A stretch of DNA of 64,000 nt from Rhodopseudomonas sp. Its GTDB lineage: Bacteria > Pseudomonadota > Alphaproteobacteria > Rhizobiales > Xanthobacteraceae. This document shows positions 42,763-51,846 of this stretch, piece after piece. The notes under the pieces were generated by a model. It saw only the letters and a program-made list of their open reading frames with translations, was not told the origin of the DNA and ran no database searches. The translations under genes were made by a program, and so were the position numbers. Location of the stretch: positions 124,001 to 188,000 of the forward strand of contig NZ_JACABA010000002.1 of NCBI RefSeq assembly GCF_013377015.1, read 5' to 3'. Position 1 is the first letter of the stretch, and the number at the start of each line of letters is the position of its first letter.

Positions 42763-45700
42763 TGGCCTCGTTGTCCGCGCCGTTCATCCGGCGGCCGATT
42801 GGCACCACGTTGCTGGCCATCGGGCTATTGCTACTTGGCTTCGTCGCCTACGGGTTTCTGCCGGTGGCGGCGCTGCCGAATGTCGATTTTCCGATGATCA
42901 TGGTCTCGGCGTCGCGCCCGGGCGCAGACCCCTCGGTGATGGCGGCGACGGTGGCGGCGCCGCTGGAGCGGCGGCTCGGCGAAATCGCCGGTATCGACAA
43001 GATCACATCGACGAGTTCGCTGGGCACGACCAACATTCAGCTTCAATTTGCGATGGGCCGCCAACTTGATCGTGCCGCGCGCGACGTCCAGGCGGCGATC
43101 AACGCCTCGCTCAGCGACCTGCCGAGCGATCTGCCGACCTTGCCCAAGTTCCGAAAATTCAATTCCGCCGCAGCTCCGGTGTTCATCCTGGCGCTGACCT
43201 CGAAGACGATGGCGGCGAGCGCGGTCTATGATGTTGCCGACACCGTGCTGGCGCAGCGCATCTCGCAGGTGCCGGGCGTCGGCGACGTCACTGTCAGCGG
43301 CGCCGACCAGCCGGCGGTGCGGATCGCGCTCAATCCGGTGGCGCTGTCGACCGCCGGAATTTCAACCGATGCTGTTCGGACCGCGATCGTCAACGCCAAC
43401 CCGCTGGGTCCGGTCGGGATCTTCAACGGCGCGCAGCAGAGCGAGACGCTGTCGACCAACCGCCAGATGCGGACCGCGGCTGAATTCCGCGACATCGTGA
43501 TCAAGAGCATCAATGGCAATTCGGTCCGGTTGTCCGACGTCGCCGTAGTATCGGACGCGACCCGGAGCAGCCGCACCATCGCCTGGTTCAACAAACAGCC
43601 GGCGGTGCTGATCCAGATTACCAAGCAGGGCGACGCCAACGTCATCGACACCGTCGACCGGGTCAAGGCGCTGCTGCCGGAACTGAAGCAGTGGATTCCC
43701 GCCGGGGTGGAGATCTCGGTGGTGACCGACCGCACCGGCACCATCCGCGCCAGCGTCGCCGACATGCAGTGGACGCTGCTAGCGACCGCGATCCTGGTGA
43801 TGCTGGTGGTGTTCGTGTTTCTGCGGCGGCTGACGCCAACCATCGCGGCGGGGGTGTCGGTGCCGCTGGCGCTGGCGGGAACCTGCGCCGGGATGTGGCT
43901 GTCCGGATTTTCGATCAACAACTTGTCGCTGATGGCCTTGGCGATCGCGGTCGGCTTCGTGGTCGACGACGCCATCGTCATGATCGAGAACATGTACCGC
44001 AACCTCGAACGCGGCATGGCGCCGATGCAGGCCGCGCTCGACGGTGCCAAGCAGATCGGCTTCACCGTGCTGTCGATCAGCCTGTCGCTGGTGGCGGCGT
44101 TCGCGCCGTTGATCTTCATGGACGGCATCGTCGGCCGGCTGTTGCGGGAGTTCTCGCTGACGCTGACCTTCGCCATCGCGGTGTCGACCGTGGTGTCGCT
44201 GACAGTGACGCCGATGATCTGCGCGCACTACATCCGCGCGCCGGTCTCGGCGAAGGAGACCTGGTTCGACCGCGGCGTCGAAGGCGGGCTGGCGCGCATC
44301 GTCGGGTTCTACGAATGGACGCTGCGCGCCGTGCTGGGCTATCCGGGCCTGACCATGGTGGTGTTCTTCGCCACCATCGCGCTCACCGTGACGATGTTCG
44401 TGAAGATTCCGAAAGGCTATTTTCCGACCGACGATTCTGGCTTCGTGATCGGAGCGACGCGGGCCTCGGCGGACATTTCGTTCCAGGCAATGCGGCAATT
44501 GCAGGAGCAGCTAGCCGATATCGTGATGGTCGATCCCGCGGTCGACGGCGTCGGCTCAGTGCTGGGCGGCAGCGGCGGTCCCGGCGGCGGCGGCTCCAAC
44601 CGCGGCACCATGTTCATCAACCTGAAGTCGCTGGAACAGCGCGGCGGCGTCACCACCGAGCAGGTGATCGACCGCATGCGCAAGAATCTCGGTACGGTGG
44701 CGGGGATCAGGCTGTTCATGTTTGCAGCCCAAGATCTGCGCGCCGGCGGACGGCAGAGCGATTCCAATTACCAATACACCCTGGCCAGCACCGATCTCGA
44801 TCTATTGCAAAAATGGGCGCCGCTGGTCAGCAAGCGGATGGAGAGTGTCGAGGGTATCACCGATGTCTCCAGCGACCGCGATCCGGGCGGGTTGGAACTG
44901 ACGCTGTCGATCGACCGCAAGACCGCGTCGCGGCTCGGGGTCCGGGTCCAGGACATTGACAACGCGCTCAACAATGCGTTCTCGCAGCGGCAGATTTCGA
45001 CGATCTACACCCAGCGCAATCAGTACCAGGTGGTGCTGGAGACTGATCCGAAATTCCAGAGCGATCCGTCGGATCTGGAGCGGATCTTCGTCGCCGGCGC
45101 GGGCGGCGCCCAGGTTCCGCTGTCGGCGGTGGTGCAGGCGCAACGCGGCCTGTCGGCGCTGGCGGTGTATCACTCGCAATCGGTGCCTTCGGTCACGGTG
45201 TCGTTCAACACCCTTCCGGACCTACCATTGCAGATCGCGACCGCCAACATCCAGCGCGCGGTCGACGAACTCCACATGCCCGAAGGCATCCGTGGCTCGT
45301 TCGACGGCAATGCCGGCGATCTCGGCAAGACCAGCAGCAAGCAGCCGGTGCTGATCCTCGCCGCCTTCATCGCGATGTATATCGTGCTCGGCGTGCTGTA
45401 CGAGAGCCTGGCGCATCCTTTGACCATCATCTCGACGCTGCCGTCGGCCGGACTCGGCGCGTTGCTGGCGCTGCAGATCACCGGCACGCCGCTGACGGTG
45501 ATCGCCTTTGTGGGGATCATCCTGCTGATCGGCATCGTCAAGAAGAACGGCATCATGATGGTGGATTTCGCGCTGGAGGCGGAACGCAGCCGCGGCCTGT
45601 CGTCGGCCGACGCGATCTTCGAGGCCTGTATCGTGCGGTTTCGCCCGATCCTGATGACGACGCTGGCGGCGCTGTTCGCCGGGATTCCGCTGGTTGTGGC

Positions 45701-45866
45701 GATCGGCCCGGGCACCGAGCTGCGGCGGCCGCTCGGCATCACCATCATCGGCGGGCTGGTGGTGTCGCAGATCCTGACGCTGTACACGACCCCGGTGATC
45801 TACCTGCTGATCGACCGGCTGCGGCAGAAATGGCGGCGGGCGCCGGCCGCCGTTCCGGCCGAATAG
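42762..45866 (+). CDS. mdtC: RND multidrug efflux pump subunit (MdtC-like)
   Basis: The 1,034-residue RND protein resembles the preceding gene in layout: FIRRPIGTTLLAIGLLLLG at the start, AVGFVVDDAIVMIENMYRNL in the proton-relay helix, and VGIILLIGIVKKNGIMMVDFA in the second half. A glycine-rich insertion (about 605-615, GGSGGPGGGGSNRG) is visible in the porter domain. The pair likely arose by duplication; two RND genes with one adaptor indicates a mixed trimer. Substrates are not readable from sequence; Mdt systems often export bile salts, novobiocin or similar amphiphiles. Confidence 0.94.
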   Translation: MASLSAPFIRRPIGTTLLAIGLLLLGFVAYGFLPVAALPNVDFPMIMVSASRPGADPSVMAATVAAPLERRLGEIAGIDKITSTSSLGTTNIQLQFAMGRQLDRAARDVQAAINASLSDLPSDLPTLPKFRKFNSAAAPVFILALTSKTMAASAVYDVADTVLAQRISQVPGVGDVTVSGADQPAVRIALNPVALSTAGISTDAVRTAIVNANPLGPVGIFNGAQQSETLSTNRQMRTAAEFRDIVIKSINGNSVRLSDVAVVSDATRSSRTIAWFNKQPAVLIQITKQGDANVIDTVDRVKALLPELKQWIPAGVEISVVTDRTGTIRASVADMQWTLLATAILVMLVVFVFLRRLTPTIAAGVSVPLALAGTCAGMWLSGFSINNLSLMALAIAVGFVVDDAIVMIENMYRNLERGMAPMQAALDGAKQIGFTVLSISLSLVAAFAPLIFMDGIVGRLLREFSLTLTFAIAVSTVVSLTVTPMICAHYIRAPVSAKETWFDRGVEGGLARIVGFYEWTLRAVLGYPGLTMVVFFATIALTVTMFVKIPKGYFPTDDSGFVIGATRASADISFQAMRQLQEQLADIVMVDPAVDGVGSVLGGSGGPGGGGSNRGTMFINLKSLEQRGGVTTEQVIDRMRKNLGTVAGIRLFMFAAQDLRAGGRQSDSNYQYTLASTDLDLLQKWAPLVSKRMESVEGITDVSSDRDPGGLELTLSIDRKTASRLGVRVQDIDNALNNAFSQRQISTIYTQRNQYQVVLETDPKFQSDPSDLERIFVAGAGGAQVPLSAVVQAQRGLSALAVYHSQSVPSVTVSFNTLPDLPLQIATANIQRAVDELHMPEGIRGSFDGNAGDLGKTSSKQPVLILAAFIAMYIVLGVLYESLAHPLTIISTLPSAGLGALLALQITGTPLTVIAFVGIILLIGIVKKNGIMMVDFALEAERSRGLSSADAIFEACIVRFRPILMTTLAALFAGIPLVVAIGPGTELRRPLGITIIGGLVVSQILTLYTTPVIYLLIDRLRQKWRRAPAAVPAE

Positions 45867-45923
45867 AAGCCGGCCGCTGATCGCCGTGGTTGAAGCCCAA
45901 TGCGGCGCGGCGTATAGCGAGCA

Positions 45924-46652
45924 ATGTCCAAGATTTCGCAACCTGAAGCCGGGGCCCCAGAGCCGATCCCGGAATGTCCGCATTGCGGCAAGCCGCTGCC
46001 GCTGTGCATCTGCGACAGTATCGAACCGATCGAAAACCGGATCGATCTGCTGATCCTGCAGCATCCGCAGGAGCAGGACCGCGCGCTCGGCACCGCGCGG
46101 CTGGCCGCGCTGCATTTTCCAGACGCGGTGGTGCGAATCGGGCTGTCCTGGCCGAGCCTGTCGAAGGCGCTGGGGCGCCAGGTCGACGATCCGTCGCGCT
46201 GGGCGGTGCTGTATCTCGGCTCCGCGAAGGTTGCCGATCTCGACACCGACCGCGACATCGTGGCGATCGGCCGCAAGGGCGAAGTGCTGGAGAACCAGCG
46301 CGCCATTCTGAAGGACATCCAGGGCATCGTGCTGCTCGACGGCACTTGGAGCCAGGCCAAGGCCCTTTGGTGGCGCAACGCCTGGATGCTGAAATGCCAG
46401 CGGGTGGTTCTCGGCCCCAAGGCGCCGTCGCGCTACGGCAAGCTGCGGAAAGAGCCGCGCAGCGACGGGCTGTCGACCATCGAGGCCGCCGCTATGCTGC
46501 TCGGCAGCCTGGAAAAGCGGCCGGATATCGAGGCCACCCTGATGGGCGCCTTCGACCGGATGCTGGCGCGCTATCGCGAGGTCCAGGCCGAGATGCCCGA
46601 ACTGGCGCCGAAGCCGAAGAAGCGCGACTACCGCCGCCGCAAGAAGGCCTGA
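45924..46652 (+). CDS. tapT: tRNA-uridine aminocarboxypropyltransferase (DTW-domain, TapT-like)
   Basis: The 242-residue DTW-domain protein has a zinc-type cysteine cluster near the start (CPHCGKPLPLCICD), the conserved LILQHPQEQDRALGT, and the LDGTWSQAKAL motif that names the family. TapT/YfiP enzymes put an aminocarboxypropyl group from SAM on U47 of certain tRNAs. The C-terminus is a lysine/arginine-rich tail. It stands about 55 nt upstream of a tRNA-Cys gene. Confidence 0.9.
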   Translation: MSKISQPEAGAPEPIPECPHCGKPLPLCICDSIEPIENRIDLLILQHPQEQDRALGTARLAALHFPDAVVRIGLSWPSLSKALGRQVDDPSRWAVLYLGSAKVADLDTDRDIVAIGRKGEVLENQRAILKDIQGIVLLDGTWSQAKALWWRNAWMLKCQRVVLGPKAPSRYGKLRKEPRSDGLSTIEAAAMLLGSLEKRPDIEATLMGAFDRMLARYREVQAEMPELAPKPKKRDYRRRKKA

Positions 46653-46705
46653 CCGGGCGGCTCCGGTTGCCTATCGCCCGACGGGCGTATAGAAACCACT
46701 CATGG

Positions 46706-46779
46706 GGCCACGTGGCGGAGTGGTTACGCGCCGGTCTGCAAAACCGTTTACTCGGGTTCGAGTCCCGACGTGGCCTCCA
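46706..46779 (+). tRNA. tRNA-Cys (anticodon GCA)
   Basis: The acceptor stem GGCCACG/CGTGGCC pairs perfectly. The anticodon loop CTGCAAA gives GCA, and the T-arm CGGGTTCGAGTCCCG is canonical. The discriminator T and an encoded CCA follow (46777-46779). Confidence 0.97.
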
Positions 46780-46915
46780 ACAACACAATCAACAACTTGT
46801 GTTGCGATCTTCGTGGAGAGGTCGATCCCGGTTCCATAGCATCGGCTGAGTGTCAGGGCAGGGCGGCGAGCCGTCATGGGGCAGATCAACATCGTCCGCC
46901 ACGAGGCCGTCATCC

Positions 46916-47095
46916 ATGGCTGACAGGCGTTCGACACCGGAGAGCAGCATGGCCAACCGCAAAAAGCGGCCGCACGATAAGCCGGCCCCACCCCCCAAGC
47001 GTTCCGAACCGCCGCCGGAGGAAGACTTGGGCGGTGGCGACATTTGCTCGTTGGAAGCAGAGCCCTCAACCGACGACGACAAGCCGCTCGACTGA
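46916..47095 (+). CDS. Possible small hypothetical protein
   Basis: A 59-residue open frame with a Lys/Arg/Pro-rich start (SSMANRKKRPHDKPAPPPKRS) and an acidic end (TDDDKPLD). There is no family I recognise and no strong ribosome binding site. The biased but organised composition (basic then acidic) makes it somewhat better than a random frame. It lies in the tRNA-Cys to tRNA-Asn interval. Confidence 0.35.
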   Translation: MADRRSTPESSMANRKKRPHDKPAPPPKRSEPPPEEDLGGGDICSLEAEPSTDDDKPLD

Positions 47096-47202
47096 CCGAT
47101 CAGCAAACCTCTGCGTGGATTGTTTGCCCTAATGGTTCGAGCGCGGGCCGCAATGCGACGGGCGCCTCGTCGATCTTCAGTACGACGCTTGCGCGCTCGG
47201 AT

Positions 47203-47394
47203 TCAGCACGAGGCGTGCCAGCCCGCCGGAAACGGCACCAAGGGCCATTCGAGTTGATTGTCGTTGGCTGCCCGCCGCACGAATCTCAAGACGTTCTGGC
47301 CGCCCCGGTCGCCGATCAGGAAATTGTCCTGTGGGCCGGTCTCGATCGCTTCCGCGACGAGGTCCAGCAACTGATCGTATTCGGCTTCTGTCAT
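47203..47394 (-). CDS. Small hypothetical protein
   Basis: A 63-residue protein starting MTEAEYDQLLDLVAEAI, with GDRGGQNVLRFVRRAAND in the middle. A strong AGGGAG Shine-Dalgarno lies at good spacing before the ATG at 47394. There is no signal or membrane segment. I do not recognise a family; the helical, acidic start and clear ribosome binding site argue for a real gene. Confidence 0.6.
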   Translation of the reverse strand: MTEAEYDQLLDLVAEAIETGPQDNFLIGDRGGQNVLRFVRRAANDNQLEWPLVPFPAGWHASC

Positions 47395-47622
47395 GGCCCG
47401 CTCCCTGTTGTCAGGGACTGTCCCAGAAACACTTTGTGGGCCGGTTGAATTGGTCGCTAAAATTTTATCGATCGCGGCTGCGGTGCGGCGGCCGCGGTCG
47501 CGCAACGCTGGATGAGACGAAATCCCGCACCTGACTCTGTGAGACAAATCACAGAAATCACGCACACTGTCGGCTAGTCTTCGACCTCAGGCGGACGACA
47601 ATCGAGCGGAGGAGGCGGCGGT

Positions 47623-47883
47623 ATGACAACCAAGATCCTGCGGTCTAGCGGCGCATCGCGGCGAGGCCATCGCGCCGCGTTGCTGGGCGGTTTGCTGGCG
47701 ACGCTGCTGGTCGGCCTGGCCGAAGCGCAGCCGATCGCCACCGCAGAACAGAAGCGCGCGTGTACCCCCGACGTCTACCGATTGTGCGCAGGCGAAATCC
47801 CGAACCGCGCCGCGATCACCGCCTGCCTGCGCCGTAAGCGCGACAGCCTCAGCGATGCCTGCCGCGTCGTGTTCGAACAATAA
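47623..47883 (+). CDS. Small exported cysteine-containing protein
   Basis: The 86-residue protein has a signal peptide (basic start, then AALLGGLLATLLVGLAEA). The mature part has four cysteines in the pattern C-x8-C-x12-C-x10-C (CTPDVYRLCAGEIPN, then ACLRRKRDSLSDAC). Similar short CxPDV.RLC..EIP proteins are frequent in Bradyrhizobium relatives with unknown role. The four cysteines suggest two disulfides. A purine-rich GGAGGAGG stretch precedes the ATG. Confidence 0.75.
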   Translation: MTTKILRSSGASRRGHRAALLGGLLATLLVGLAEAQPIATAEQKRACTPDVYRLCAGEIPNRAAITACLRRKRDSLSDACRVVFEQ

Positions 47884-48113
47884 GTCTGCGCCGCGTTGCG
47901 ATCATGGTCGCTGCGCGGTTAACCGAATCGGCGCGACGATGGTCGACCACGGCTGCAGAATCGCGGGCTTGGAGGCGATCGGGTCCGATTGGGGTGGCAT
48001 GGCGTGCTCGACGACGAATCACGCGGCTGGCACAAGGCGAGCGCCCGACCCGCCAAACCAGGCGAGCGCGGTGGCTCAATCAATGCAGGCTTGCAGTATA
48101 GGCTTGGAAATGT

Positions 48114-48188
48114 TGGCTCCCCGGGCCGGATTCGAACCAGCGACCAACCGGTTAACAGCCGGTTGCTCTACCACTGAGCTACCAGGGA
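48114..48188 (-). tRNA. tRNA-Asn (anticodon GTT)
   Basis: Read on the minus strand the gene starts TCCCTGGTAGCTCAGTGG and ends in an encoded CCA (48116-48114). The anticodon stem ACCGG/CCGGT encloses CTGTTAA, giving GTT. The acceptor stem pairs with one T-G. The D-arm and T-arm (CTGGTTCGAATCCGG) are normal. Confidence 0.96.
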
Positions 48189-48362
48189 ACAGAGCGAAGC
48201 GAAGCTCGCGAGGCTGCGTATAACAAAGCCGTTCGGCCTTGCAAAGCACAAATCCGAGCGAAGGCGCGATCAGCCTTTGGCTGGGCGGGGTTCGCCGCAT
48301 GTTGCGTTTTGGGTCGCCTTGCATCAAGGATGATGCAGTCTCCAGCAACGCAAGGAATGCCG

Positions 48363-49028
48363 ATGTCGGATTTCGCCACCGCGCGTCAGAACATGGTCGA
48401 TGGTCAAATCAGGCCCAGCAGCGTGACGGATTGGCGAATCATCGACGCGATGCGGGCGGTACCGCGCGAGGCCTTTGTCCCGGAATCGCAGCGCGCTTTG
48501 GCCTATCTCGACATCGATATTGAGGTCGGCGGCAATGGCGCGGCCAAGGAGTTTCTGATCAAGCCGGTGGTGACGGCGAGGCTGCTGCAGTCCGCCGGCA
48601 TCGCGCCGACCGACCATGTGCTGGTGGTCGGTTGCGCCACCGGCTATGTCGCCGCGCTGGCGGCAAAGCTCGCCGGCCGGGTCACGGCCACCGTCGGCGA
48701 TGCCGCGCTGGCTGCGAAGGCCGCGGCGATCCTGACCGGACTTCGATTCGGCAATGTCAGCGTCCGGACCGCGCCCGCCGCGGCGGGCTGCCCGGAGGAG
48801 GGGCCGTACGACGTCATTCTCCTCAACGGCGCCACCGAAATCGTCCCGACGGGGCTCTACGGGCAGTTGAAGCAGGGCGGACGCCTGGTCGGCGTATTCG
48901 CCACCGAGCGGCCGCAGCGCGCCATGATCGTGACGCGGTCGAAAAACGACTTCGGAACTCGGGTGGTGTTCGACACCACAGTACCGGTGCTGCCGGAACT
49001 GCAACGCGCCCCGGCGTTCGTTTTCTAG
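48363..49028 (+). CDS. Protein-L-isoaspartate O-methyltransferase family protein
   Basis: The 221-residue protein starts MSDFATARQNMVDGQIRP, with the Pcm-like AMRAVPREAFVPESQRALAY region and a SAM-binding strand HVLVVGCATGYVAALAAKL. The glycine motif departs somewhat from the classical G-x-G-x-G. A family role is repair of isoaspartyl residues, but this short alphaproteobacterial branch next to TolC is not proven to do that. The ATG at 48363 has AAGGA upstream. A weak hairpin overlaps the stop. Confidence 0.85.
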   Translation: MSDFATARQNMVDGQIRPSSVTDWRIIDAMRAVPREAFVPESQRALAYLDIDIEVGGNGAAKEFLIKPVVTARLLQSAGIAPTDHVLVVGCATGYVAALAAKLAGRVTATVGDAALAAKAAAILTGLRFGNVSVRTAPAAAGCPEEGPYDVILLNGATEIVPTGLYGQLKQGGRLVGVFATERPQRAMIVTRSKNDFGTRVVFDTTVPVLPELQRAPAFVF

Positions 49029-49041
49029 CCTGTTTTCAGGC
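49028..49041 (+). terminator. Small hairpin at the end of the Pcm-like gene
   Basis: GCCTG and CAGGC enclose TTTT right at the stop codon, followed by an AT-rich stretch. The stem is only 5 bp, so termination is uncertain. Confidence 0.35.
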
Positions 49042-49242
49042 CAATTTACGTTTTGAATCAGAAGTGTGGCTTGGATGTCCCAGCCAGAGAGTTTCGACCG
49101 CGATGCGGTCGCGGGGGTTCCGTCGGCCCGTGTCGTGGCTTATGGTGCGGCGGGACATCGTGGGGCTTTCGAAAGATGCGAGCGCTTTCAGCGTTTTCGG
49201 GCTGCCTCGGGATCAGCGAACGGTAGGATTGGATTGCTAGGG

Positions 49243-50643
49243 ATGCGTGGTGTTAAACGAGTGACCGGCGTTGCCGTGACCGGCATCATGATGGCATGTT
49301 TCGGTCCGACTCCGGTTTTGGCCGACACCATCGAATCGGCGCTGGTGCGGGCCTATCAGACCAATCCGCAACTGAACGCGCAGCGCGCCTCGGTTCGTTC
49401 GGTCGACGAGAACGTACCGCAGGCGCTATCGGGCTATCGTCCGCGCGTCGCGGTGACGGCGAGCGGCGGCTATCAGTACACCGATGTGATTTCCGGCGTC
49501 GTCGGCAGCGGCAGTCCAACCTCTCATCTCAACGGTGCGCAGACGCCACGCGCCGTCGGCGCGACGCTCACCCAGACTCTGTTCAACGGTCAGCAAACCG
49601 CGAACCGGACCCGAGCCGCCGAAGGCCAGGTCTCGTCGGCGCGCGAAGGATTGCGCGTGCTGGAACAGTCGGTGCTACTCGCAGCGGCAACGATCTACAT
49701 GGATTACCTCCGTGACTCCGCGATCGTCGAAGTTCAGCGCAGCAACGTCCGGGTGCTCGAGCAGACCCTGAAGCAGACGCGCGATCGCTTCAACGTCGGC
49801 GAGGTGACGCGCACCGACGTGGCGCAATCGGAGGCCCAACTGGCCGCCGGCCGTACCCAGCAGCTCACGGCGGAATCCAATCTCGTCACCACCCGTGCGA
49901 ATTTCCGCCGAATCGTCGGCAACGAGCCCGATCGATTGGCGCCGGGCTCGCCGGTCGATCGCTTCCTGCCGTCGAATCTGCCGCAAGCGGTCGAACTGGG
50001 GCTGACGGAAAATCCGAACGTCACCGCCTCAATGTTCGGCATCGATGTCAGTTATCTCAACGTCAAGGTTGCTGAGGGCGCGTTGTTCCCGACGCTGACG
50101 GTGCAGGCCAGCGCACAGCAGGCCTACGAACAATCGATTACGGTTCCTCGGCAATTTGTCGCCACCGGGATCGCGCAGCTGTCGATCCCGGTGTTCCAGG
50201 GCGGCGGCGAATACGCCTTGATCCGGCAGTCGAAGGAGACGCTGGCGCAGCAGCGTCTCAATCTCGAACAGGTTCGCGACCAGACCCGCGCCGGGGTAGC
50301 TCAAGCCTGGGGCCAGTTGCTGGCGGGCCGGGCGCAGGTATCCTCGGCTCAGGCCCAGGTCAAGGCGTCGGAGATCGCGCTCAACGGTGTCCGCGAGGAA
50401 GCCAGGGCCGGCCAACGCACCACATTGGACGTGCTGAATGCGCAGCAGGCGTTGGTCAATGCACGCGTCGCTTTGGTCACCGCGCAACATGACCGGGTGG
50501 TCGCATCCTACGCGGCGTTGAACGCGGTGGGCCGATTGTCGCCGCAGGTTCTCAACCTCAATACCGAGGTCTATGATCCCAGCGTGCATTATCATCAGAT
50601 CCGCGACAGCTGGATCGGCGTTCGTACACCGGACGGACACTGA
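49243..50643 (+). CDS. tolC: TolC-family outer-membrane channel of type I secretion/efflux
   Basis: The 466-residue protein has a signal peptide (VAVTGIMMACFGPTPVLA) followed by the two TolC repeats: SALVRAYQTNPQLNAQRAS, LTQTLFNGQQTANRTRA, then in the second half LSIPVFQGGGEYALIRQSKE and VREEARAGQRTTLDVLNAQQ. It forms the trimeric outer-membrane duct for ABC or RND exporters. I start at the ATG at 49243, which gives a signal peptide of normal length; the longer open frame from 49066 does not. The Pcm-like, TolC, PopZ, ValS order is usual in this bacterial group. Confidence 0.94.
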   Translation: MRGVKRVTGVAVTGIMMACFGPTPVLADTIESALVRAYQTNPQLNAQRASVRSVDENVPQALSGYRPRVAVTASGGYQYTDVISGVVGSGSPTSHLNGAQTPRAVGATLTQTLFNGQQTANRTRAAEGQVSSAREGLRVLEQSVLLAAATIYMDYLRDSAIVEVQRSNVRVLEQTLKQTRDRFNVGEVTRTDVAQSEAQLAAGRTQQLTAESNLVTTRANFRRIVGNEPDRLAPGSPVDRFLPSNLPQAVELGLTENPNVTASMFGIDVSYLNVKVAEGALFPTLTVQASAQQAYEQSITVPRQFVATGIAQLSIPVFQGGGEYALIRQSKETLAQQRLNLEQVRDQTRAGVAQAWGQLLAGRAQVSSAQAQVKASEIALNGVREEARAGQRTTLDVLNAQQALVNARVALVTAQHDRVVASYAALNAVGRLSPQVLNLNTEVYDPSVHYHQIRDSWIGVRTPDGH

Positions 50644-50944
50644 GTCGAGCGTCCGTAGCATTGCCGCGGGCGTCGTCGAGGCCCCTTTGCTTGCAATCAT
50701 TTATTGCAATGACATACCGTCCTACGAGGAAGTAGGGCGATTCGTGCTGCGTCCGCGTCGGCAGCTCGGTCGGATTTGGCGCGTTTCGATGCCCGCTGGC
50801 CGCGCCGCGGATCGTGCCAAGCTTGATCTTGGGGACAAGTCAGGTTTGCTCGATGAAAGTCGGCATTGCCATTCCGAAACCGGCAATTCCTGCGCCGCTT
50901 TGGTATAAAGCGCTGAGAAAGGCGTTGATGATGTGGAGTCGGAG
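50644..50944. promoter_or_regulatory. tolC-popZ intergenic region with an inverted repeat
   Basis: About 300 nt without a gene. TTGCAAT (50691-50697) and ATTGCAA (50703-50709) form a perfect 7-bp inverted repeat around CATTT. Its low GC argues against a terminator and for an operator or promoter-associated site; I cannot name the regulator. Confidence 0.3.
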
Positions 50945-51724
50945 ATGACGCAGCCTGCAAAGGTCCAAGAGCCCTCGATGGAGGAGATTCTGGCGTCGAT
51001 TCGTCGCATCATCGCCGACGACGAAGCGAAACCCGTGACCACCGCCAAGGAGCCGCCGGCCGTGGTGGCGACCAAGCCGGAACCCCCGAAGGCGGTTACG
51101 CCTGTGTCCAAGGTTGCTGCGATGACCAATACCCCCGCCGCGGCGCCGGTAAAGGCAGCTGCAGCTGCCAAGCCCGTAGAAGCGCCGGCCCCGCCGCCAC
51201 CAGCCCCGGCAGCCGTCAGCAACAATCAGGACGATATCGACGCCCTGCTGGCCGGCCTCGACGCCACGACCACCGAAGAAGAGGTGCGGCCGCCGCTGCC
51301 GGACGGTGACGTGTTCGAACTCACCGATGAGATGGCGCTGCCTGACCCGCCGCCGCCAAATCCGACGACTCCTGTGCCGCAATCTTCGTTCCAGAAGCAG
51401 GCGCTGGAAGACGACGTGGAATTCGCCGAATTCGCCTCGCCGAAAGAGCGGAATCGCGAGCCGGCATACGAACCGCCGGCGCCGGAGCAGTGGGCGCCGG
51501 AACCGGCGCCGCAGCAGATCCTGTCGCGTTCGACCGTCACCGCCGTGGAGTCGGCGTTCAATTCGCTGGCCAACACGGTGCTGAGCAATAATGCCCGCAC
51601 GCTGGAAGATCTGGTCAAGGAAATGCTGCGGCCGATGTTGAAATCCTGGCTCGACGATAATCTACCGACGCTGGTCGAACGGATCGTCAAGGCGGAAATC
51701 GAACGGGTTTCCCGCGGCCGCTGA
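50945..51724 (+). CDS. popZ: Polar organizing protein PopZ (DUF2497 family)
   Basis: The 259-residue protein has the PopZ layout. The N-terminal partner-binding helix is SMEEILASIRRIIADDEA. A long Pro/Ala-rich disordered middle (about 30-160) follows. Two C-terminal oligomerisation helices contain LEDLVKEMLRPMLKSWLDDN and LPTLVERIVKAEIERVSRG. In Caulobacter PopZ forms the polar matrix that holds ParB/parS and cell-cycle factors. The ATG at 50945 follows GGAG; a GTG four codons earlier is in frame. Confidence 0.93.
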   Translation: MTQPAKVQEPSMEEILASIRRIIADDEAKPVTTAKEPPAVVATKPEPPKAVTPVSKVAAMTNTPAAAPVKAAAAAKPVEAPAPPPPAPAAVSNNQDDIDALLAGLDATTTEEEVRPPLPDGDVFELTDEMALPDPPPPNPTTPVPQSSFQKQALEDDVEFAEFASPKERNREPAYEPPAPEQWAPEPAPQQILSRSTVTAVESAFNSLANTVLSNNARTLEDLVKEMLRPMLKSWLDDNLPTLVERIVKAEIERVSRGR

Positions 51725-51846
51725 CGCGTCGGCCGACCGAATTGATGGTCCCGTTGTGGTTGACTTGCGGCGCGCCGGAAGGTTTCTAGCCGCGTGGGGC
51801 GGGTGCGTTGCGCACGCTGCCTGACACCCCGGTTGATTGCACTGCC

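Noticed and set aside
39637..45866. Two RND genes as a tandem duplication artefact or assembly error
   Set aside because: The two proteins differ throughout and match the normal MdtB/MdtC pair arrangement.
46780..48113. Integrated element next to tRNA-Cys
   Set aside because: No copy of the tRNA-Cys 3' end, integrase or phage-like gene was seen downstream.
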